Source: Saccharomycopsis fibuligera x Saccharomycopsis cf. fibuligera (taxonomy: Eukaryota > Ascomycota > Saccharomycetes > Ascoideales > Saccharomycopsidaceae). Taken from it: a stretch of 64,000 nt of DNA. The position numbers were made by a program, and so were the translations under genes. The stretch covers positions 2,232,001-2,296,000 of the forward strand of contig CP012810.1 in assembly GCA_001936135.1 (NCBI GenBank), written 5' to 3'. The notes beneath the pieces are model-generated. The model was not told where the DNA came from. It did not search any database and saw only the letters and a program-made list of their open reading frames with translations. The number at the start of each line of letters is the position of its first letter. The first letter of the stretch is position 1. Of this stretch, positions 1 to 9,648 are shown piece by piece.

Positions 1-2692
1 ACTTGTCTTGATTGTAATTACTATTACTAGAATAAGTAAAATAACTTTTATGATTACTCTTCAAATCTCTCGCTTTTTGTCTCTTGGCAAACTTATTAAT
101 CATTGACGATCCGCGATCCCCGACTTTAGAAATCATTAATCCATTATTCAAAACTTGACGAATTTCTGCTTGATCTAGTTCAAATAGGAGATTTTCTTGA
201 GATTTGAGAAATGCAAGATATATAAAGATTAATTCAATGTGGGGACTAATAATTGAATATGTAATTTTTGTCAAATTGTCGATAGTTGGCGTGAAAGCAT
301 CAGATAGACTAACCTTAAAATTGGAATTTTCATTAACTAGTAACTTTCTTGTATAATTAATAAGATGTGAATCTTTAGTTCGAATAATTGCGTCCCAATA
401 AATATTCGGACCCAATATGTTAATGGTTTTCTCATCAATATGTTTAAGTTGTTTTAAAATCGCCTTTTGAGTCTTCAACTCTTTGGCTACTTCATCATCC
501 TTGATTTTCTTATTGGATTCACTGAGTTTTGAAGGAGTCAACAATTCAACTTTATTTTTGAAAACCAGTTCACTTGGAGGCATTCTCCATCCGAGAAGCG
601 AATCCCATAATCTTCCTCGATCACTTTTATTAAATACTTTCGCACCACACCACTTGATCCACCATAAGAGCCACTCATCACCACTATTAATTAAGTTGAA
701 ATTTGAAGTCAATATGCCTTCTTCTTTCATGAAACTTGACAAATCGCCAAGTAATTTCCGCAACAAGTGCAAGAAAAACGAAAGCCGTTCATCAATGGAA
801 CCACCCCGCACCGGTAAAGAAACTGCTGTGCTTGTTGAGTGTTTCTTTCCGTGTTTGTGCAGAGGACTTGCACTGCGACTTGATGATAATGAAGAGGAGG
901 ATGATGATGGTGGCGGTGATGATGATGATGAAGAAGATGATGATGATGACAGTTTTCTTTCTGATTCACCTGATGCGGAAGAAGATGGAGAAGCTGACAT
1001 TGAAGAAGTTGGTTTAGTCGACGAGGAGATATTCTTTTCCTTCTTTGTCAAAAAATCCTCAAATTCCGTCAACTCTTCTTCTGTTGGCTCAGAGGCATGC
1101 AAAATTACCAACACAATTCTTTCATAAATTTCAGGAAATGATAGCTTGTACTTTAACGAAATCATAGCATCCAATTTTTTCATCAGAGCATTAAATTTGT
1201 TAAAATTCTCGTTATTCTGCAAAAAGCCATCATAAAAGATATTAGCCTCTTCGTCAAGGTCAATAATGCACGAATTCTCATTCAAATTTGGATCATTGAA
1301 ATAAATTTTTTCTTGACATTGATGGCACCACCCTAAGTTTTGTTGTGGTGGCTGATTCAGATTCTCAAGAATAAATGTAGAGACAGTGGAGTTTGTATCC
1401 GAATCATCCACATTACCATTACCATTATGTTCACCTGCAATGCCATCAAAAATTGGCGAATGTGGGGTAGGCGGAGTTTTTAGCAGACTTATATTCTTAT
1501 GCTTATGCTTTTTCTCGAATTTCCCCAATGACATATCTTTGCCCAAAAGCACATATTTTTTCATATCATTCATATCAATATAGTGTTTATTGTTAAACAA
1601 CGGAGGATACCATTCTGCCAACCCAAGGGCAATCCAGGTGAGTCCAGGCTCATATTTGAAAATCTTACCCCACTTTCTCAAAAAACGAGCAATTGAATAC
1701 TCTAAAGTCTTAAAAATTTTTTTTTCTATGTGTGTGAGTTGATGATAAGGATCATTTGCATGGTTATCATGATGGCTATTCGCTGCAGTGGCATTACTCT
1801 TGGATGTAGACTCTTTGATGTTAGCATGAGCGGCTGTATTTGTAGTCAGCCCATTATTGGTTGGATTGTTGTTGTTGTTATTGTTGGCCACTTTGGCAGA
1901 ACTGCTTCCCTGGGGTATACTGACTTGGAAATTTTTTTTAAAGTATCTTTTCAAATCATTTCTAATTTGCTTGATTGGAATAAGCTTCTCTTCTTCGCGT
2001 TCTCTTTTTCTCCTTTCTGAGAGTCTATGAGCGACAGAGCCACTAGACGTGCTATTTTGATACAGCTTTGTATTAGATCCACTTGAATTTTTCCTCGTAC
2101 CGATAGCTGTAGTTTCTTTATTATTAGTCAAATCACCAACGCCCACGTCTTCCTCTTCTTTCTCATTTTGTTCTTCCTCTTCCTCTTCTTCCTCTTTTTG
2201 TTCTTCTTGTTCTTCTTGTTCTTCTTGTTCTTCTTCTTCCGCATCATCATCCTCATCAAAGTTGGGGTTAATGTAAGGTTTCAACACAAAAGGGTGCTTT
2301 TTTAGTAAAATTGGCCAAATTCTGTAACGTAAAAACGGGGGCAACCCTTTTTGCCTAGCTATAAGAGCAAGGGCTTCAATGTTTTCCGTTTCAATGTAGT
2401 GATAGCAGGAGTTGATTATGGTGGTGGCATTGGAAATCAACAAGCAGTCATCATCATCCGAAGAGGAAGCGGTAACGTCGGTTAAAGAATTGAGCTGAAT
2501 AGGTATATTCTTAGAATTGGATCTTATTTCTTTTTCGTTGTTGTTATCATTGTAATTGATATTATTAGTAGTATTTGTAGAGGTAGTAGTATGATTGAAC
2601 CTATCGCCGTTAGCATTTTCTTGCTTTTCATGTTGAGCGTCTGGAGGTGAGACATCGTTTTCGCTGATTTGCGAAGCGGATGCCTTAGACAT
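1..2692 (-). CDS. OCA5: Oca5-like TBC-domain protein (3' end beyond window)
   Basis: A long minus-strand reading frame opens at the ATG at 2692 and stays open to the window edge, so the C-terminus is missing. Near residue 100 it reads LPPFLRYRIWPILLKKHP, the start of a TBC (Rab-GAP-like) domain. Further on it has KIFKYEPGLTWIALGLAEWYP, almost the same as a block I remember from S. cerevisiae Oca5, and later WLLWWIKWCGAKVFNKSDRGRLWD, also typical of Oca5. Long Glu/Gln, Asn and Ser runs separate the conserved blocks and make the protein larger than the roughly 680-residue yeast protein. Oca5 is a cytoplasmic protein needed for oxidant-induced cell-cycle arrest; its GAP activity is not proven. 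The family call is strong; the exact 3' end cannot be seen. Confidence 0.88.
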   Translation of the reverse strand, partial: MSKASASQISENDVSPPDAQHEKQENANGDRFNHTTTSTNTTNNINYNDNNNEKEIRSNSKNIPIQLNSLTDVTASSSDDDDCLLISNATTIINSCYHYIETENIEALALIARQKGLPPFLRYRIWPILLKKHPFVLKPYINPNFDEDDDAEEEEQEEQEEQEEQKEEEEEEEEQNEKEEEDVGVGDLTNNKETTAIGTRKNSSGSNTKLYQNSTSSGSVAHRLSERRKREREEEKLIPIKQIRNDLKRYFKKNFQVSIPQGSSSAKVANNNNNNNPTNNGLTTNTAAHANIKESTSKSNATAANSHHDNHANDPYHQLTHIEKKIFKTLEYSIARFLRKWGKIFKYEPGLTWIALGLAEWYPPLFNNKHYIDMNDMKKYVLLGKDMSLGKFEKKHKHKNISLLKTPPTPHSPIFDGIAGEHNGNGNVDDSDTNSTVSTFILENLNQPPQQNLGWCHQCQEKIYFNDPNLNENSCIIDLDEEANIFYDGFLQNNENFNKFNALMKKLDAMISLKYKLSFPEIYERIVLVILHASEPTEEELTEFEDFLTKKEKNISSSTKPTSSMSASPSSSASGESERKLSSSSSSSSSSSPPPSSSSSSLSSSRSASPLHKHGKKHSTSTAVSLPVRGGSIDERLSFFLHLLRKLLGDLSSFMKEEGILTSNFNLINSGDEWLLWWIKWCGAKVFNKSDRGRLWDSLLGWRMPPSELVFKNKVELLTPSKLSESNKKIKDDEVAKELKTQKAILKQLKHIDEKTINILGPNIYWDAIIRTKDSHLINYTRKLLVNENSNFKVSLSDAFTPTIDNLTKITYSIISPHIELIFIYLAFLKSQENLLFELDQAEIRQVLNNGLMISKVGDRGSSMINKFAKRQKARDLKSNHKSYFTYSSNSNYNQDK

Positions 2693-3323
2693 TTTTGAGT
2701 GTCAAATTTAAAATAAACAAGGTTCAAAAAAAAAAAAAAAAAAAAGGGAACAAAGGTTGAAATTTGTACAAATGAGTCAAAGGTATTGAGAATATTAAGA
2801 ATTGAAAGCAACAAGTTGAGTGTTTATGCTTTTCCGTCAATGATTCGCTTTCCAGAAGCAAATGGGAGTTATTGTTGTAGTTTGTATGATTTGCAAATGG
2901 TCTGAGTAGTAGAAATATACAAAAGTGTATGGGGGAAATTCTCCAGCAGATCAAAAGACAGGCGACTTAGAACAAAACAGACATGGTAAAATTGGGGGAA
3001 ACAAACAAACGATGAAAAATAAAAAAGTAGGAATACAGAATGTGACAAACAGGGAAGTGAGGATAACGACTGAGCAGGTCTTAAGAGAAGAGGATAAAAG
3101 AAAAGAACTGGATCAACCAACAGCAGCAGAAGCAAATAAAGCAGCCGGAGGCAACAAAGAGGAAACGGTCTCCAGATGAGTGAAGCAAAAGAGGAAGGCG
3201 CTCGGGCAAATTTTGTTCCGTTAACAGAAGGGAAAAAAAAAAATTCTCTGTTTGTCTATCAGTCACAAGACTTTGCGTACTACATTAACAATAGGGAAAG
3301 CGATGAGTAGCAAAAATAAAGCA
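2693..3323. other. Intergenic region between OCA5 and tRNA-Glu
   Basis: This is the 5' flank of OCA5. It holds an A tract at about 2727-2745 and several short open frames without codon bias or recognisable motifs. I see no gene in it. Confidence 0.6.
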
Positions 3324-3417
3324 CTCCGATACCGGGAATCGAACCCGGATTTGCGCCGAACCCAAACATAGCTATATCAATGAGAGGGCACCGTGCTAGC
3401 CATTACACTATATCGGA
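3324..3417 (-). tRNA. tE(CUC): tRNA-Glu(CTC) with a 22-nt intron
   Basis: Read on the minus strand, the sequence folds as a cloverleaf. The acceptor arms are TCCGATA and TATCGGA. The D arm is GTGTAATGGCTAGCAC. The anticodon stem is GTGCC/GGCGC. The T arm is CCGGG-TTCGATT-CCCGG. The anticodon loop begins CTCTCA, giving anticodon CTC (Glu). An intron of about 22 nt follows position 37, the canonical site for eukaryotic tRNA introns. Without the intron the tRNA is 72 nt, the usual size for tRNA-Glu. The acceptor and D arms resemble yeast tRNA-Glu. Internal A and B boxes are present. Confidence 0.93.
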
Positions 3418-4364
3418 ATCTTACATTTTTGAGAAAATCAGGTTGAACTCTTGAATTGGATGCTGCTAACTATTGCGATTTTTTCTTTTTTTGTGTGTGA
3501 AATTTCAAGGTGAGAAATTTAAGTGATGCTCTGAAGATTTATCACGTAAAGCACAAACAACAGTCATATGAGGATGCTATCAACAAACAAATGGAACACT
3601 TTTTGGTTAAATGTCCAGTCACATGAGCACTATGGAAAAAGTTACATCTAAATAAGGAATTGAGATGGAACCCTATATAATAACAACTGAACTATACTGT
3701 ATATACTATATAGATATTTTTAGAAAATTATATTTTCTATCGTTTATATAGAAATATTAAATCGATATTGTGTGTGAAAAAAAAATACTTAATTTACAGT
3801 TTGCATTCAATTGCATTTTGCTACTATTGATTGCACAGAGCTAATATTTGTTTTACTTGGTCTACTGTTTATATATGGTTCCGCCCAATATTGTTATAGT
3901 TTTAATTATTTAGTTTTAGTGTCTATTAGAAGGATTTTAGAGTTTGTAGTATAGATTGGGGGCAACGGTTGGCCTTCTATGGCTATAATCGTGGGTTTCA
4001 CTATGGTCTAATAAGAAAATTACTGTTCAAACGTACAATGTTGTTGAGGTTGAGGTAAAGTTTCCTTGTTTTTGTGATTGTTGCTCTTGAAAAAAAATAA
4101 TAATTGGGCAAAACTTAAACATCAACACAGAAGTAAATTCTTAATAAGTTTGAGATATACATGATTTGATAGACATCTAATACCGACCAATTCATGTTGC
4201 CTGCTTGCTAATTCAAGAAAAAAGAGATAATTGTGTTTTTTTTTTTTTTTTTTTTTTAAAAATCTATTTTAACAGCGTTGAATGTTTACACAAAAGTCCA
4301 GTTTATATACGATAATGTAAATTTTATTATTTATTAATGCGTTAAATAGTTGACCAAACACACC
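3418..4364. other. Intergenic region upstream of the tRNA and downstream of BUB3
   Basis: About 950 bases of AT-rich sequence with a T tract at about 4238-4257. No open frame with coding character and no second RNA gene were recognised. Confidence 0.55.
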
Positions 4365-5735
4365 TCACTTTAACAGCTTCAAATAAACCTTACAATTAAA
4401 TTCATGCACATTTCTTTTGCTCTCAGATTCCAAATAACGATTATTCTTAAACTGATCATCCCCCACCACAATTGCAAGCATCTTACCGTTTCTATTCCCA
4501 TTCCCATTCTCCATGCTTGGCTCACCATCCCCACCGCCCACTAGAAGCTCATTAGTAGTATTAATTTTCAACACAGGCATATCAAACTTTTTCAATTTTT
4601 TCAATTTTTTCTTCTTATTCAAATCCCACAAATTAATCACCCCATCTGATCCTGCTGTGTATAACAAGTGATGACTGCTTTGATAATCTTCTACTAATTT
4701 GATTGAATTTATAGGATATACTAAATCCACAGAGTCTTTAGTGGTAACTCGATGACATTTGAAGGCAAACTTTTTTTCTTGAGATTGAGGCAGGGGATCA
4801 ATATAGTCCACAATGATCCGGCCTTCGTATGATGAATATAAGAAGAATTCATCATTATTAGCATTTGCATCGGGGGAAGCTAAAGGAGACAACTTTATCT
4901 CTTTTGCTTGAAATTTTAATCCTGATTCCCGTTGCTGAACAGGATTCTCCAAACTCGCTATGCCATCACACCCCTGGCTATTTTCATCAAATTTATACAA
5001 ATGTATCATATTTTTGGCTAGCGAGACAATAACGAATTTCTTATTAGCATCCACTGCAAATGCTTTCAACGGCAACCTCACAATCTTCACAGCTTCACCA
5101 GATTGCATGCTTATATATTGAAGAGTCTTGTCCCATGAAATAGCTACTACTAAGTTACGTTCAGCAATGCAAACTAGGGATTGGATGGCTAAACTGCATT
5201 CGGCACCGATCCTTGTCACCGCGGCTGTAGCTGATTGATTCTGCACTCTGCCTTGCACAGTTAGATCTACTTGATAAACACAACCATCCCCATTAGCAGT
5301 ATAAATCACATTGTTCAATATAGGATGCCACACTGCATCAACGATATATGATCCGGTATCGATCTCCGCGACTATCGCTGACTTGTCCAGCTGTGCAGCC
5401 ATTGACATGTCAAAATTTTCCTTATTGTTGACATCGGTGTACGCTTGATCTAGAATCCGTTCATGGTTCGCTAGGGATTTAGCGACGTTGTAAATGGTGA
5501 GATAGCCATTCCAGGATGCGGTTAGGAAAAGGGTATTGATGGAGTTAAAGGCAATGGCGGAGATCAAGTCCTTGGAGGTGGTGGGTAGTTCGACTGTGGG
5601 ATGTTAGAAAAGAAATAGAAATAAAAATAGAAATAGAAATAGAAATAGAAAAAGAAAAAAAAAAAGGCGCTTTCACGAGATGTAGTATTCTGAGGCCAGA
5701 AGTATAATACTGACATACTTACCTAAGTTACTCAT
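4365..5735 (-). CDS. BUB3: Spindle-checkpoint WD40 protein Bub3 (two exons)
   Basis: Bub3 is the WD40 propeller that docks Bub1 and Mad3 on phosphorylated kinetochore Spc105 and acts in the spindle assembly checkpoint. The long frame (4365-5593) has WD-like strands such as LTASWNGYLTIY and ISWDKTLQYI, then the Bub3-typical SSYEGRIIVDYID, KFAFKCHR, YPINSI and LYTAGSDGVINLWDLN. Its own frame lacks a good ATG. Exon 1 is 13 nt at 5723-5735 (ATG AGT AAC TTA G), followed by GTAAGT. The intron is 5594-5722 (129 nt), with a CTAAC branch-like site and a CAG 3' end. Splicing gives an N-terminus MSNLVELPTTSKDLISAIAF that aligns with Bub3 proteins. The protein is about 413 residues, longer than yeast Bub3 (about 341) because of inserts near the middle and an Asn/Gly/Asp-rich C-terminal stretch. 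Confidence 0.88.
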
Positions 5736-6016
5736 GGGCTTTACAGTAGTACACTTTGCTGCTATTGCCTGCTGTCCAGGGTGTTTTGGTGATTTTTTGT
5801 TGTGTTTTACACACGTTTTAAGCGCTATCAGCCCAAATATTTTGAGGTTATCATGTGACATGCTGTGTTTCTTGAGGGGTTTAGACATACATTGTGCAGA
5901 AAGTGAACAGTGTCATTTCCCATTTAGTAGGGGATTATCTCATCGGCGGTCCGTAACATATAGTACACTAGTCATACACAGTTATACAAAACAACTCGCT
6001 ATTAACCAGTGCTTCG

Positions 6017-6628
6017 TCAATCCTGACTCATGAAGTCAAACAACGACAAACTCTCTTTCTTCTTGGGTGCCTCTTTCTTGGTAAACTGAAGCTTCTTCTT
6101 TTTCTTCTTTTGCTGGGCCTTGGTGATCTTGCCGTCTGCGCCCACCAGTTTAACTTTACTCTTATTTCCGGCTACTGTACTGGTAGATGTCGCTACAGTT
6201 TTAGTTTTTGTGGTCGTAGTCGTGGTCTTTGTAGCTACTTTGGTATTTTTAGAGACTTCTGCATTCGGATTGAGCAAGTTGCTGATTTGATTTTCCTGGA
6301 TCAAATTGTCAAACTGCGTCCTGTGGTGGCACACCAAGCAGGTATACACGAGCACTCTTTGGCGTTTGCTCTGTTTGTCTGCTGTCGTATGTGAATGTTT
6401 TTTGTTCTTCTTCTTTTTATTGCCACCAAGATACTTAATCCTCACCAGGAGGTTCCAGCCGGGGACAAATACGCTGCTGCAGTGGGAACAGAGCCTGCTG
6501 TTGGGAAGCCCAAGGTTGATGTTCTTGGAAGCGGCCTGCTGAGTGAGAGCCCCAGCACAAGCCTGAGCCAAGGGCTGATTGAAGAGGGTGTAGTGGAGAA
6601 GCGAGTATTGGTAGTTGAGTGTCTCCAT
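6017..6628 (-). CDS. SNM1: RNase MRP protein subunit Snm1
   Basis: Snm1 is a protein subunit of nuclear RNase MRP, which processes pre-rRNA and some mRNAs. The 203-residue product has a CSHC pair near residue 47 followed by SSVFVPGWN, and a second CLVC pair near residue 97, giving a zinc ribbon of the Rpr2/Snm1/Rpp21 type. The tail is Lys-rich and ends KKKESLSLFDFMSQD, much like the C-terminus SSSLSLESFMKS that I recall from S. cerevisiae Snm1 (198 residues). Length, zinc pairs and tail agree with Snm1 rather than with the RNase P paralogue Rpr2. The ATG at 6628 starts a conserved-looking helix (LNYQYSLLHYTLF). The gene is in tandem with BUB3, about 280 bases upstream of it. Confidence 0.82.
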   Translation of the reverse strand: METLNYQYSLLHYTLFNQPLAQACAGALTQQAASKNINLGLPNSRLCSHCSSVFVPGWNLLVRIKYLGGNKKKKNKKHSHTTADKQSKRQRVLVYTCLVCHHRTQFDNLIQENQISNLLNPNAEVSKNTKVATKTTTTTTKTKTVATSTSTVAGNKSKVKLVGADGKITKAQQKKKKKKLQFTKKEAPKKKESLSLFDFMSQD

Positions 6629-6732
6629 GGTAGCGGTGGGGGTGGTTCTTGAATGTCCAGAGGTGCTCCAGTGGAGCAGTAGTCCGGCTATTTGACATTC
6701 ACTGCCTTGAGTTTGGTTTATTTTTTTTATTT

Positions 6733-6771
<39 letters not shown>

Positions 6772-6967
6772 CAGCGAATGTACGAGTAAATGTGCTGCAC
6801 CCTCTAGTGGATAAATTGCACCCCCTATGCCTTCTGTCGGCCTGTCTGCCAGATTTTTCACTATAGGACAACCAAATATTTAACTATTCCAATCATCTAA
6901 ATCAGATGGAACCAGCGTAGATTATACTCCATCTCTTTCTCCACTAGATACCACTGCGACGACGACG
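6629..6967. promoter_or_regulatory. Divergent promoter region with a long T tract
   Basis: The 340 bases lie between the start codons of SNM1 (minus) and the small zinc-ribbon gene (plus). They include a T-rich stretch at about 6720-6772 ending in an unbroken run of more than 30 T. Poly(dA:dT) tracts of this kind exclude nucleosomes in yeast promoters; their function here is inferred. Confidence 0.5.
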
Positions 6968-7120
6968 ATGAAGCCCCGCGACAGAAACATGGTGTGGGTG
7001 TGCTGCCAGTGCGAGAACATCAACCGCCGTACTCGAGTGGGCGACCGCTACTGTGCCCAGTGCAACCACCGCTTGTGTCTGATCTGCTACTGGGAGTGGG
7101 TCCAGGACACACCAGAATGA
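6968..7120 (+). CDS. 50-residue cysteine-rich zinc-ribbon protein, unrecognised
   Basis: A short frame that a length cut-off would miss. It encodes MKPRDRNMVWVCCQCENINR and, further on, RYCAQCNHRLC, then a Ser encoded by CTG in this clade, then ICYWEWV. The product has eight Cys in 50 residues, including CxxC pairs (CCQC, CAQC) and a closing C-x2-C, which is the spacing of a treble-clef or zinc-ribbon fold. Codon use is notably richer in G and C (GTG, CGC, TGC, CAG) than in the neighbours. The high Cys count, Trp and Tyr make a chance frame unlikely. I do not recognise the family. An upstream exon cannot be excluded, because the frame stays open for a few codons before the ATG. Confidence 0.6.
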   Translation: MKPRDRNMVWVCCQCENINRRTRVGDRYCAQCNHRLCLICYWEWVQDTPE

Positions 7121-7424
7121 GTTGACACTGTATGTTGTTGTCTGTACTGATGATATTGGTACTGTCTACAACTGAATTGTATTTCCTAAGCGCATACTGC
7201 TTTTTCTGCTGGGATCATTGTTAATCCCCAGGTCAATTCAGTTCAGTTCAGTTCAGTTCAATTCGCTGAGGTCGCGTTTTTTTTCCTCCGTCCGCCGCTG
7301 CTTTTTCTCGCTCTTTTCCTGTCTTTTTGTTTTGTTTTTCTCTTCGTCTTCGTTTTCTTTCTTTTCTAGAACACATTCTATAGAAGCGCATTCTTGTTTT
7401 TATCTCATCTCAAAACCACCTCTC
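7121..7424. promoter_or_regulatory. Upstream region of the epsin-like gene with a TTCAG repeat
   Basis: The region contains four to five tandem copies of the pentamer TTCAG (about 7236-7261) followed by pyrimidine-rich sequence up to the start codon, typical of a yeast leader. Translation from upstream near-cognate codons would be in frame, but the Ser/Phe-rich extension looks non-coding. Confidence 0.5.
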
Positions 7425-8720
7425 ATGTCAAAAATCCTATCTAAGTTCACCAGCATAAACTCCTCCTCCAATGGCCGCTCAAGGCTAGACACAAAATTCA
7501 ATAAGCTCACAAACTCCTCACAGTCCTCCTCCCCTTCCCTTGCTGACCTCCACGAAATTGCGATCTTCTCCTTCAACTCTTCCAAGCTCTTCATCATCAA
7601 CGCCAATCTCACTAAAAACTTCCAAATAATAAAGGCAAACTCTGTCAAATCGCTTGCCAAAAATCTCGTTAAAATCCTGAAAACTTTGGTGATTTTTCAG
7701 TACTTGGTGCAAGTCGGCTCTGAAGAATTTGTAAACTACTGGAAGTCCGTAAATGTTGATCATCACGATAATCCAAACTTTGAAATCCTTACCAGCTTAC
7801 TAGACAACTTGCTTGCCATTGAAAACTCAAATCTTTGCCAGGAAAACAGCTACTTGAACTCGACTTCATCATCGAGCACATCCTCCTCCAAGCAAAATGT
7901 CAAACAATATCTCAGCTCCACCATAAATAAACTCACAAAACTTGCAAACTACCTCAGAGATGACGAAGATTTGAACCAATTTCGCTTATCGTTCCAAAAA
8001 TTGCGCTCAGATATGACAAAACCGACGCCGCGTTCATCAATGGATCATTCTCGTTTTGGCAGCGTACCTCACTCAGCAACTTTTGCCGCTGGCACTGCAA
8101 CTAGCACCGGTATTGCTCCTTCCCGTGCCTCGCATAGCGTCGCCAGCAGCAGTAGGCCCATTACCGCCACTACTGGCGCTACTACCGCCATCACAAATTA
8201 CAATTACAACTTTCTCGATGATGGCATCAATGCCAACAATGACGATTTTGACAGAATTGATTTTGAACTAATCAAGCCAAACATTAATCATGCTCCATCC
8301 AGCTTTTTCAAATCCCGATCGTTGGATTTGTCTCGCAGTGCTAGAGATTCAAGTCTCATATACAATCCCAGTGCTAGCGGCAATAGCAATAGCAATAGCA
8401 ATAGAATGTCGAGTTTAAACGGTCAGCGAACCAAAGAAAGCCAAAAGAGCGATTTTCGCTCATTTAGCAATCAAATACTGCTTAAAAGTTACAGCTATTC
8501 AAATGGCAATAGCGGCAAAAATAATACCAATAGGGCAAACAGCAGTACTGGCGATAGCAATTACCAGCTAAAACAGCGAGATGTCAACAGTCAAGTGCTG
8601 CTGCTGTCGCTGCTGTCTGAGGTGCCAATGAAACAATATCATGCTCACCTTGGAACGGATGAAAATAACAAAAATGGCCATTTGACGCCGTTGATTGAGG
8701 TTAATGAACCGGTGGGCTGA
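7425..8720 (+). CDS. ENT4: Epsin-like ENTH/ANTH-type protein (Ent4-like)
   Basis: The ATG at 7425 (MSKILSKFTSINS) is chosen because the open sequence before it is a pyrimidine-rich leader without an ATG. The product is 431 residues. Residues about 40-130 look helical and contain LKTLVIFQYLVQVGSEEFVNYW, matching the ENTH signature 'hxxLxxhxYhhxxGSxxhh' and S. cerevisiae Ent4 (LTLVSYLMNNGSNEFIKWL). A second match is DEDLNQFRLSFQKLR against the Ent4 segment after the domain. The remainder is Ser/Asn-rich and disordered. ENTH proteins bind phosphoinositides and clathrin adaptors; Ent4 has been linked to endosomal sorting. Five CTG codons at 8598-8615 would add to a run of seven Ser under the CTG-Ser code. 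The family is fairly sure; the exact orthologue is less so. Confidence 0.62.
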   Translation: MSKILSKFTSINSSSNGRSRLDTKFNKLTNSSQSSSPSLADLHEIAIFSFNSSKLFIINANLTKNFQIIKANSVKSLAKNLVKILKTLVIFQYLVQVGSEEFVNYWKSVNVDHHDNPNFEILTSLLDNLLAIENSNLCQENSYLNSTSSSSTSSSKQNVKQYLSSTINKLTKLANYLRDDEDLNQFRLSFQKLRSDMTKPTPRSSMDHSRFGSVPHSATFAAGTATSTGIAPSRASHSVASSSRPITATTGATTAITNYNYNFLDDGINANNDDFDRIDFELIKPNINHAPSSFFKSRSLDLSRSARDSSLIYNPSASGNSNSNSNRMSSLNGQRTKESQKSDFRSFSNQILLKSYSYSNGNSGKNNTNRANSSTGDSNYQLKQRDVNSQVLLLSLLSEVPMKQYHAHLGTDENNKNGHLTPLIEVNEPVG

Positions 8721-9648
8721 ATATCAAAAAAGGATATTAATCAATTAGTATTCATAAGCATTTACATTTACATTGTACTCTAATAATGATTCTGGGTTTT
8801 GCGACTTTGGTTTTGCGACTTGTGATCTACCAATTTAGCAGTTACTGACTCTTTTTTTCACTTATTTATTTGTCTATTTTAAAGACATTGGGAGGCGGAT
8901 TACATCGCATTACATTCACATTACATCAAATTTGCACGTCTTAATATTTCATTATGTTTTTACTATATTTTTTTCTTTATTTGTTTATTTTTTATATTTT
9001 CTATTCTTTTTTTTTAATGCTTCATCTCTTTATGATATTCCCCGATATTGATAATTTCTAATAATGACAGTAATGATAATTTTCTAATAATGACATTGTT
9101 TTTTATTCTTTTCTTTTCTTGTTTTTTTCTTTCATTAAGATTGTTATTGTTCCCAATCTTCTTGCGTTGTATTTTTAGTCGTTGTTCTTTTTTGATATTC
9201 ATTGTTGTGATCATTATTATTTATTGATATTAAAAAGTACTTTTTTTTTTACCTATTAATTCAAACATTATTATTAGCATTAATTATTCATTTTTGTTCA
9301 ATCATCCATTCATTTTGGGAGTTTCACGCTGGAACACAGACACTGAGAAATTGACTCCCCTTTGTCTTCTGCTCAGACTATATGGGCGTGTTCGGTACAC
9401 CCTTCCACCATCAACTGACCAATCACATGATTTTACCACGTGCTTTTTGAAATAACTTCCAGACACCCCATAATTACTAAGAATACTTCAAAAAGCAGAA
9501 AACAAGAAAAAAAAACTCCTCCAGTGCAATTAGCAAAAACACCTACCGCGCCATAATTGCTAAACTGCCCTCACTTCCCCAACATCAACAACCGCCATAA
9601 GCACCACCATCAACAGCTGCTGCTAATCCAAAAACAACAATATTCATC
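8721..9648. promoter_or_regulatory. Intergenic region with CCAAT and CACGTG motifs before the FAR1-type gene
   Basis: The first 600 bases are AT- and T-rich 3' flank with nothing recognisable. The last 250 bases look like a promoter and leader: a CCAAT box at 9419-9423, a CACGTG E-box at 9437-9442 (Cbf1-type core), then an A/C-rich leader full of CAACAA and CCACCA up to the ATG at 9649. Binding is inferred from motif matches only. Confidence 0.5.
9437..9442. promoter_or_regulatory. CACGTG E-box upstream of the FAR1-type gene
   Basis: A perfect palindromic CACGTG, 207 bases before the start codon and 14 bases after a CCAAT box. It is the core bound by Cbf1-type bHLH factors in yeasts; occupancy is not shown by sequence. 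Confidence 0.4.

Noticed and set aside
483-1127. 214-codon plus-strand frame near the left end
   Set aside because: Antisense to OCA5; its Asp run mirrors the Ser run of the real protein.
2925-3266. Short frames in the OCA5 upstream region
   Set aside because: Low-complexity Lys/Asn or Leu/Phe text typical of AT-rich intergenic DNA.
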